DNA of 64,000 bases from Dugong dugon (Eukaryota > Chordata > Mammalia > Sirenia > Dugongidae): contig CM057469.1 in the NCBI GenBank assembly GCA_030035585.1, positions 20,144,501 through 20,208,500 on the forward strand, read 5' to 3'. The notes beneath the pieces were generated by a model. That model was not told the DNA's origin and ran no database searches. It saw only the letters and a program-made list of their open reading frames with translations. Made by a program: the position numbers and the translations under genes. Shown in pieces: positions 55,711-64,000 of the stretch (its first letter is position 1; every line of letters starts with the position of its first letter).

Positions 55711-57468
55711 TGTAGTCTTTGTAAAAGCATATTAATCAGTAAAGTCCTTTTGCACCAAGTGGGCAGGAACAGAATTCGTGACACAAATTGGTAAGCCACA
55801 GTAAGGGAAAAGAGCCTATTATTTGAAATAACTGGCAATAGATAACTTGCTTTGAAAATTATACTAAGAGTTTCCCTTGACTGAGAAAAAAACTTTTTCA
55901 TTAGTTTTCAAGACTAAATGTTGTTAGGCAATATTTTCATCCATTAATTGAAAATATTGATTAATTAAATTATAAATTATAGATCGCTTCCTTTAAGGTC
56001 TTCATTGTTTCTTGGTGTAAAAAAACCATTTTCTCTTTGGACCAGTGAACATGGAAGTGCTGCATTTACTGGGGTGCACTAGATAAGTGCTGAGCAAGAG
56101 AGGAGGTGAGGACAACCCCCAGCTGGGGCATCGCAGTTCTCCTTTCTGAAAATTGGGTTCACCCAGTCATTGTGAACTACACCCTATATGACAACAGACA
56201 TTAAAATTGGTACAAAAATGCTCCAATAATGAAATTCCTCTTGAAATAATCCTGTAATTCCCTTTTTATTCTTAAATTCATTTTGCCATATAGTTTTCAA
56301 AATGAAGCTTCTTCCTGACTTTATTTTTTGTTCCACGAAAAAACTGTTTCATTTCTTTGGAGTTTTACAGTGAAGCTATTATAGATTCGTTTTTAGAAAT
56401 TCATTCCTTTGTTGTGCTAAGAACAATGTATTTATTTAGATAATAGCCATCTATACTCTCTGTCTCTAATCCTAAAGACCTTAACCTCCATTAGGCACAA
56501 GGATAGATGTTTGTTTGCTTGAAATAGCTCCCGGGGTGTGTAAAAACCCTTTTGACATCATTATTTAGGGGCTTCCATCTTCCCTGTGGAATTACAGCCT
56601 GATAGAAAAACTTTGTCGCTGGTAAGCTCCCAAAGCCCCCTTTGATGATTGTTTTTAAGCTCAGCATGGCAGTTTGCACTTTGCAGTTGTTCCTTTCCTA
56701 TACTGGCCCCCTCCCCCCATTCATGTTCTTTACTACAGTAAGGATTCTCCAGAGGTAAAACACAGGACCAAAAATTGCTGATGCCTTCTTAGTCCTCTGT
56801 TCCACCTATTTCACTTCCATCCTAAGCACATTCATAATGTTTACTGGAGATTTTCAAGGGAGAGATCTTTCTGTCTCTCTCTCTCTCTCTGTCTCTGTCT
56901 TCTCTGGTGTCTCACCGTCTTTAATAAACTCCTCATTTCTAAAAAAAAAAAAATTTAAATGTGTCAAGTATCCAGGGGCTATGGAGCTTCTCCTCTTCCC
57001 AGTAATTACAGGTTCAGTCCACAGTTCTTGCTGCGACTGAGTTCTACAGCCTTTGAAGTTTCTTCATCTGGTATGTTCTCTATTGGTAAGATGACATACA
57101 AGCGAGTGGTAATGACTTAACATCAAGTTCATGGACACATGGGTTGGCCAGAAGTAGTCTCTCAAGTGGTTCTTTGTTTTGTTTTAATTTTAGCTAGCTT
57201 TATCAAATGTTGGCTTGTATTGGTATTATCGAGAGGAAGAAACAAATTCATTACTCAGAGTAAATTATGTTTAGTTCATTGAAATGTAAAGATAGAATAA
57301 ATTTTATTGAGTAATTAAGTCGAATATGATTTAGATACGAAAATATATAATACAACCATAATTGAGAAACATCTGAAAAGACATGGGACTGATAGGCCAA
57401 GTGAGAGACAGATGTTCACCTACTGAAAAAGATACACAGAGAGAAATATGTTAGAATATGAGGTAAAA
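55711..57468. other. unique sequence
   Basis: No recognised exon or large repeat. A (CT)n tract lies at 56869-56898 and an A run at 56941-56953. Confidence 0.4.
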
Positions 57469-57606
57469 ACAAACTAACCCACTGCTGTCGAGTCAATTCC
57501 AAATCATAGCGACCCTACAGGACAGAGTAGAACCACCCCAAAGGGTTTCCGAGGAGCGGATGGTAGATTTGAACTGCTGACCTTTTGGTTAGCAGCCAAA
57601 TGCTTA
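57469..57606 (-). mobile_element. AfroSINE, short form
   Basis: 'actgctgtcgagtcaattcc', 'gcgaccctacaggacagagt', 'ctgaccttttggttagcagc' then 'caaatgctta'. The head is cut short. Confidence 0.9.
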
Positions 57607-57908
57607 CCCAAAATAAAGTTACAACACTGTAGCTCTGTGAATAATCACATAGTGAGCACACCTTGTAACCAACATCTACATGAAGAAACAGCATTCCCAC
57701 CAGCTTGTGTGCTTTCACCTTTACACTTCCGTTCACCACCCCCTACCAGGATGGCAAGATAACTTTTACCCCATGGATTAGTTTTGCCTGCTTTTGAGTA
57801 TAGAATCATATGGCCTCTTTCGATCAACATTATACTTGTGAGATTCGTGTGTCTTGTTGCATGTACCGTCATTTGTTCATGCTCATTGCTGTATAATATT
57901 CCACTCTA
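57607..57908 (-). repeat. old L1M 3' UTR fragment, antisense
   Basis: 'cttgtaaccaacatctacat', 'ggattagttttgcctgcttt', 'gctcattgctgtataatatt' then 'ccactctata'. Confidence 0.7.
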
Positions 57909-58104
57909 TACTAATTGCTACCGAGGTGATTCCAGCTCACGCGACCCTGCGTATGCAGAGTAGAACTGCACTTCATAGGGTTTTCATGGCTGTGACCTTC
58001 TGGAAGCAGATCACCAGGCCTTTCTTTTGAGGCACTTGTGAGTGGGTTCCGCCACCAGCCTTTCAGTTAGGAGTTGAATGCTTAACAGTTTGTGCTACCT
58101 ATCA
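57909..58104 (-). mobile_element. AfroSINE, long form
   Basis: Tail 'ccgaggtgattccagctcac', body 'gaagcagatcaccaggcctt', head 'gaatgcttaacagtttgtgc'. Confidence 0.85.
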
Positions 58105-58185
58105 AAGTCCCTGGGTGTCACAAATGGTTTACTCTTGACTGCTAACGTAAAGGTTGGTGGTTCACAATCATCCAGTGGCATTTGG
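58105..58185 (+). mobile_element. AfroSINE 5' part, sense
   Basis: 'aaagtccctgggtgtcacaa', 'gactgctaacgtaaaggttg' then 'gtggttcacaatcatccag' are head and B-box region only. Directly abuts the preceding antisense copy, giving a head-to-head pair. Confidence 0.8.
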
Positions 58186-59586
58186 AGTACTAAAATAATT
58201 TATAACGCTTGGATTTTTTTTTTCTTTTAATTGTATTTCAGGTGAAGCCTTACAGAACAAATAGTTTCTCATGAAACAGTAGTACACATATTGTTTTATG
58301 ACATTGGTTAACAACCCCACAACATGTCAACCCTCTCCCTTCTCGACCTTTTTTTTTTTTTTGGTGAAAATACACATAGCCAAAGATACACCATTTCAAA
58401 AATTTCTACATGCACAGTTCAGTGACATCGACTATGCTCTTCCAGTTGTGCTGCTATTTTCACTTTAGATGAAGGCTTTGAGAGCAAAATAGTTTATCTT
58501 TTAACAGTCAGTACACATGTTGACCTATGACAATGGTTAACAATCTCACAACACATCAACGCTATCCTTACTCAACCTTGGGTTCCCTATCACCAGCTTT
58601 CCTGTCCCCTTCTGCCTTCTGGCCCTTGTCCCTGGACTGCTGTACCTCATTAGTCCCATTTGGTTTTATGGGGCTTTCCAATCCCAGGCTGAACGGTGAA
58701 CCTCGGAGATGACTTCACCACTGAGCTAAAAGGGTGTCTGGGAGCCATACTCACGGGGTTTCTCCAGTCTCCTTTAGGCCAGTAAATCTGGTCTTTTTTT
58801 TGTGAGTTAGAATTTTGTTCTACATCCTTCTCCAGCTCTGTCCAGAACCCTCTGTTACGATCCTGGTCAGAGCAGTCCGTGGTAGCCGGGCACCATCTAG
58901 CTGTACTGGACTCAGTCTGGTGGAGGCCTTGGTAGCTAGTGGTCCATTAGTCCTTTGGACTGATCTTTTCCTTGTATCCTGTTCTCTTCATTCTGCCTTA
59001 CTCCCGAAGGGATGAGACCAGTGGAGTATCTTAGATGCCTGCTCACAGGCTTTAAGACTCCAGATGCTGCATACCAAGGTAGAATGTAGAACATTTTCTT
59101 TATAAACTGTGTTATGCCACTTGAGCTAGATGTTCCCAGAGACCATGGTCCCCAGAGCCCTCCACCCAGCAATTCAGTTCCTCAGGGAGTTTGGATGTGT
59201 CTGTGGAGCTTCCATGATCTTTCCTTGTATACGTTGTGCTGGTTTTCCCTGTATTGTGTACTGTCTCACCGTTCAGCCAAGATACCACTTATGTATTGCC
59301 TATTTAGTATTTCCCCCCCACCCCTCCCATCCCTGGTACCCAGCAAAGATTGTTACATTTTGTGTGTGAACTTTTTCATGGGTTTTTACAATAGAGGGCT
59401 CATATAATATTTGTCCTTTTGTGATTGACTTATTTCACTCAGCATAATGTCCTCCAGTTTCATCCATGTGATGAGATGCTTCACAGATTCATCGTTGTTC
59501 TTTCTGGTTGCATAGTACTCCATTGTGTGTATGTACCATAGTTTGTTTATTCATTCATCTGTTGATGGGCATCTCGATTGTTTCCT

Positions 59587-62500
59587 TCATTTTTCTATTG
59601 AGAACAATGCTGCCATGAACATAGGTGTGCATATGTCTATTTGAGTGGCGATCCTTATTTCTCTAGCATATATTCCTAGGAGTGGGATTGCTGGATCGAA
59701 TGGTATGTCTATTTCTAGCTTTCTGAGGAAGCGCCATATCATTTTCCAAAATGGTTGTATCATTTTGCATTCCCACCAGCAGTGCATAAGTGTTCCGATC
59801 TCCCCGCAGCCCCTCCAACATTTGTTATTTCCAGAGTTTTTGATTTGTGCCAGTAATGCTGGGGTGAGATGGTATCTCATTGTGGTTTTAATTGGCATTT
59901 CTCTAATGGCTAGTGATCGCGAGCATTTCCTCACGTGTCTGTTGGCCATTTGAATGTCTTCTTTGGTGAAGTGTCTGTTCATTTCCTTTGCCCATTTTTT
60001 AGTAGGATTATTTGTCTTTTTGTTGTAGGGGTGTTGGATTTTCTTATAGATTATGGAGATTAGACCTTTGTCTGACTTGTACTGTCCAGAAATTTTTTCC
60101 CAGTCTGTAGGTTCTCTCGTTACTCTTTTGGTGAAGTCTTTTGAAGAGCATAGGTGTTTGATCTTTAGAAGATCCCAGTTATCTAGCTTATCTGTTGGGG
60201 TTTGCACGTTGATGGTTATGGTCTGTATCCTGTTAATGCCGTGTATTAAGGCCTGAAGTGTTGGTCCTATTTTTTCTTCTATGAACTTTATAGTTTTAGG
60301 CTTTATATTCAGGTCTTTGATCCATTTTGAAGTAGTTTTTGTATACGGTGTGAGGTATGGGTCCCGTTTCATTTTTTTGCAAATGGTTATCCAGTTTTGC
60401 CAGCACCATTTGTAAAAAGACTGTCTTTTCCTCATTTGATGGATTTTGGGCCCTTGTTGAAGATCAGGTGACTGTAGGTGGATGGATTTACATCTGGGTT
60501 CTCAATTCTGTTCCATTGGTCAATGTATCTGTTGTTGTACCAGTACCAGGCTCTTTTGACTACTGTAGCTGTATAGTAGGTCCTGAAGTCAGGTAGTGTG
60601 AGTTCTCCAAGTTTATTCTTCTTCTTCAGTAGTGCTTTACTTATTCAGGGCTTCTTCACTTTCCATATAAAGTTAATGATTAGTTTTTCCATCTCTTTGA
60701 AGAGTGTTGTTGGTATTTGGATCAGGATTGTGTTGTATTTGTAAATTGCTTTGGGTAGAATTGTCATTTTCACAATGTTGAGTCTACCTATCCATGACAT
60801 TGGTATGTTTTTCCATTGATGTAGATCCCTTTGGGTTTCATGCAGTAGTGTTTTGTAGTTTTCTTTGTATAGGTCTTTTATGTCCCTGGTTAGGTTTATT
60901 CCTAAGTATTTTATCTTTTTAGGGCTATTATAAATGGTATTGTTTTCCTGATTTCCTTTTCATTATTCTCCTTATTGGTGTATAGGAATCCAACTGATTT
61001 TTGTATGGTTATCTTGTATCCTGCAAATCTGCTGAATCTGTTAGTTCCAGTAGATTTCTCATGGAGTCTTTAGGGTTTTCTGTGTACAGTATCATATCAT
61101 CTGTAAACAGGGACAGTTTAACTTCTTCATTACCGATTTGGATGCCCTTTATTTCTTCTTCTTGCCTTATTGCTCTAGCTAGAACTTCCAGTACAATGTT
61201 AAATAGGGGTGGTGATAAAGGGCATCCTTGTCTTGTTCCTGTTTTCAAGGGGAATGTTTTCAGCCTCCCTCCATTAAGAATGATGTTGGCCGTTGGTTTT
61301 GCATAGATGCCCTTTATTATGTTGAGAAATTTTCCTCCTGTACCTATTTTATTGACAGTTTTTATCAGGAGTGGGTGCTGGACTTTGTCAAATGCCTTTT
61401 CTGCGTCAATGGAGATGATCATGTGATTCTTTTCTTTCCTTTTATTTACGTGGTGGATTACATTGGTTGATTTTCTAATGTTGAACCATCCTTGCATACC
61501 TGGTATGAATCCTGCTTGGTCGTGGTGTATTATTTTTTTGATATGATACTGAATTCTATTGGCTAGAATTTTGTTCAGAATTTTTGCATCTATAGTCATG
61601 AGAGATATTGGTCTTTAATTTTCTTTTTTTGTGACATCTTTGCCTGCTTTTGGTATCAGCGTTATGCTGGCTTCATAGAATGAATTTGGAAGTGTTGCTT
61701 CCTCTTCTATACTCTGACATAGCTTGAGTAGTACTGGTACAAGCTCTTCTGGAAATGTTTTGTAGAATTCTCCAGTGAAGCCATCTGGGCCAGGGCTTTT
61801 TTTGGTTGGGAGTTTTTTTTAATCACCTTTTCAGTCTCTTCTCTTGTAATGGGTCTGTTCAGATTTTCAGCATCACTTTGTTGTAGTTTGGGTAGGCAGT
61901 GTGTTTCTAGAAATTTATCCATTTCCTCCAGGTTTTCAAATTTGTTGGAGTATAGTTTTTCATAATATTCTGTTATAATCCTTTTTATTTCATTTGGGTC
62001 TGTTGTAATGTCCCCCATTTCATTTCTTATTTGGGTTATTTGTGTCCTCTCTTGTTTTTCTTTTGTGAGTCTAGCCAGTGGTTTGTCGATTTTGTTGATT
62101 CTTTCAAGGAACCAACTTTTGGTTTTGTTGATTCTTTCTATTGTTTCTCTGTTCTCTATTTCATTTATTTCTGCTCTGATCTTTACTATTTCCTTTCTTC
62201 TGGTGGCTGTTGGCCTTTCTGTTCTCTTTCTGTTTGTTTGAGTTCTAAAGTTAATGTTTTGATTTTGTCCCTTTCTTCTTTTTTGATATGTGCGTCTATT
62301 GCTATAAATTGTCCTCTGAGGACTGCCTTTGCTGTGTCCCAAAGGTTTTGGTATGATGTATTTTCATTCTCATTTGATTCTAGGAATTTTTTTATTCCAT
62401 CTCTGATTTCTTCTATTACCCAGTGATGTGTAAGCAGTGTATTATTCTGTTTCCTTGTGATTGATTCTTTTTCCTTTCTCTTTCTATTGTTAATTTCTAC

Positions 62501-63184
62501 CTTGATGGCATTGTGGTCAGAGAAGATACTTTGAATTATCTAAACGTTTTGGATCTTGATGATTGCTCTGTGACCTAAGATGTGGTCTATTCTGGAGAAC
62601 GTTCCATGTGCATTGGAAAAGAATGTGTACTCTGCAGCGGTTGGATGGAGTGTTCTATATATGTCTGTGAGTCACGTTGGCTGATTGTGCCCTTTAGGTC
62701 TTCTGTATCTTTGCTCAGTTTCTTCTTAGTTGTTCTGTCCTTTACTGAGAGTGTTGTGTTGAACTCTCCTACTAGTATTGTGGAACTGTCAGTTTCTCTT
62801 TTGAGTGTTGTTAGGGTTTATGTATTTTGGAGCCCTGTCATTGGGTGCGTAGATGTTTATTATGGTTATGTCTTCGTGATGGATGGTCCCCTTAATCATT
62901 ATATAGTGTCCTTCTTTGTCTTTTATGGTGGATTTTGTTTTAAAGTCTATTTTATCTGAGATTAAATATACTCTTTTTTGGTAGTTGTTAGCTTGATATA
63001 TTTTTTTCCAACCTTTGACTTTTAATAAATTCACATCTTTGTTTCTAAGGTGTGTCTCTTGTAGACAGCATATTGATAGATCCTGTTTTCTTATCCATTC
63101 TGTCACTCTCTATCTCTTTATGGGTTCATTGAGTCCATTTACATTCAGTGTAATTATTGATAGATGTGAGTTTGTTGCTGTCAT
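59587..63184 (-). pseudogene. L1 ORF2 (endonuclease/reverse transcriptase), broken
   Basis: ATG at 63184-63182. An in-frame TAG at 63112-63110 stops the frame at codon 25; downstream 'CCLQETHL' of the endonuclease domain is intact. Then '[18 protein letters not shown]' (62342-61707), RT text '[16 protein letters not shown]' and the catalytic 'FTDDMILY' (61107-61084) in 61599-61009, and the C-terminal region 'ITTMRYHLTP'-like to 'MAALFSIEK' (60435-59587). The open blocks lie in different frames, so at least two frameshifts separate them; another cuts the frame just after 'LELTDSA'. ORF2p nicks target DNA and primes cDNA on it; here the catalytic RT residues survive but the frame does not. Confidence 0.9.
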
Positions 63185-63597
63185 TTTGTAGTGCTTTTCT
63201 TTTGTGGTACTGACGTTTTCTTTGTTCTTCTTACTCTCTTGTGCTGAGTTACTTTTGTTTGTGAATTTTTTTTTTTTTCATTTTGTTTTTGTAGGTTTTG
63301 TTTTTGCTGAGACTTTATATTTTTCCTGTTTATTTTTATAAGTATGTTTGTTAACTTTCTTTGTGGTTACTGTGAATTTTACACTTATCTTTCTAAGTTT
63401 GAAGCAGCCTATCATTACTTGGTATCACCTTGCCTTCCTCTGCATTAGAAGTTTCTATACCTGTGCCGTTTATTCCCTCTTTTATTGTTTTGTTGTTGTT
63501 GTCATTTACTGATTAACTGCTCTAATTCCCTGTTGTATTTCTTTTGATTTTGGATAGTCCTTGAGAGTTCATTTCCTAGATTGATATCTGGCTGGTA

Positions 63598-64000
63598 CTA
63601 TCCTGCATCCCAGATTCCACCTGTGAGCTGAAGTTGTTTGTTCTCAGATCGAAGAACTCCCTTTAATAATTCGTGTAACTTTGGTTTGGCTTTTACATAT
63701 TCCCTTAATTTCTGTTTATCTGAAAATGAGCTAATTTCACTATCGTATTTGAATGAGAGTTTCGCAGGATATATTATTCTTGGCTGGCAATTTTTCTCTT
63801 TCGCGATTTTGTATATGTCTTCCCATTGCCTGCTTGCCTGCATGGTTTTTGCTGAATAATCTGAGCTTAGTCTTATTGTTTCTCCTCTGTATGTGACTTT
63901 TTGTTTTTCACGAGCTGCTCTCAGGATTCTTTGTTTGTTTTTGGTTTTGGCGAGTGTGATTATGATATGTCTTGGTGATTTTCTTTTGGGGTCTATCCTA
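63598..64000 (-). pseudogene. L1 ORF1 C-terminal part (continues past the edge)
   Basis: One frame stays open from the window edge to a TAG at about 63598, about 134 codons. It reads 'SPRHIIITLAKTKNKQRILR', then 'KVTYRGETIRLSSDYSA', 'QASRQWEDIYKIAKEKNCQP' and 'RIIYPAKLSFKYDSEISSF'. This is the RNA-recognition-like and C-terminal domain of ORF1p, the L1 RNA chaperone. The coiled-coil N-terminal half lies outside. No break is visible here, so whether ORF1 is intact is open. Confidence 0.9.

Larger units (their letters stand above)
58208..64000 (-). mobile_element. long L1 of a young afrotherian-type subfamily, 5' end outside the window
   Basis: Minus-strand L1. Poly(A) (T run, 58212-58222), then a ~1.2-kb 3' UTR (58.22-59.44 kb), an ORF2 region (59.46-63.18 kb) and the C-terminal part of ORF1 (63598-64000 and beyond). 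The 3' UTR matches the truncated copy at 49.2 kb closely. ORF2 is broken, so the copy is not autonomous, yet it decays far less than the old L1s at 14-20 kb. Confidence 0.95.

Noticed and set aside
62031-62426. Phe/Ser-rich plus-strand frames across 59.6-63.9 kb
   Set aside because: Shadows of the minus-strand L1 ORF2/ORF1; composition reflects the A-rich sense strand.
1-64000. CRISPR arrays, operons, phage or plasmid genes
   Set aside because: No regularly spaced direct repeats, no ribosome-binding-site gene strings; repeat content is mammalian.

Overview
The window is nuclear DNA from a placental mammal, almost certainly an afrotherian and most likely a paenungulate (elephant, sirenian or hyrax; elephant is my first guess). 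Three things point there. About two dozen copies of a tRNA-headed SINE of the AfroSINE type are present. Several pieces of a BovB-like RTE LINE share that SINE's 3' tail. Two L1 3' ends carry a 3' UTR unlike the human, rodent or ruminant ones I know. Old mammal-wide repeats (MIR, L2, HAL1, MER5, MaLR-type LTRs) fill the background. Family names come from recognising conserved segments by eye, not from a repeat-library search.

I recognise no host protein-coding exon, tRNA, rRNA, CRISPR array or bacterial-type operon. All open frames are short, except those belonging to the decayed L1 and RTE copies. The sequence is best read as intergenic DNA or one very large intron.

Layout: 1-8.4 kb holds unique DNA with MIR, L2 and AfroSINE copies. 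8.4-9.95 kb is a HAL1 (ORF1-only L1 relative) split by an AfroSINE. 13.2-20.2 kb is a dense nest: an RTE deletion derivative split by a MaLR-type LTR, then minus-strand L1s split by an AfroSINE, by a solo LTR (itself split by an RTE tail) and by another ancient repeat. 20.5-26.7 kb holds old L1 pieces on both strands with more SINEs. 27-32.6 kb is mostly unique, with a long hairpin at 31.46-31.61 kb and a divergent 85-bp repeat pair. 32.6-34.9 kb is a plus-strand L1 3' end split by three different elements. 38.3-41.84 kb is AT-rich and unusually repeat-poor. 43.6-46.2 kb is an L2 hit by an AfroSINE and by a 5'-truncated RTE, the RTE in turn split by an LTR. 47.4-48.3 kb holds MER5 and RTE; 49.18-49.90 kb holds a young truncated L1. 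From 58.2 kb to the right edge runs a long minus-strand L1 with 3' UTR, broken ORF2 and the end of ORF1; its 5' end lies outside the window.

The most interesting story is the LINE-SINE partnership visible inside one window. Full RTE pieces, internally deleted RTE derivatives and AfroSINEs share both a 3' tail and, in the longer SINEs, a body segment. The AfroSINE therefore looks like a tRNA head fused to a deleted RTE. The young L1 subfamily also carries an internally duplicated 3'-terminal module separated by an A-run. I found no convincing new protein system.
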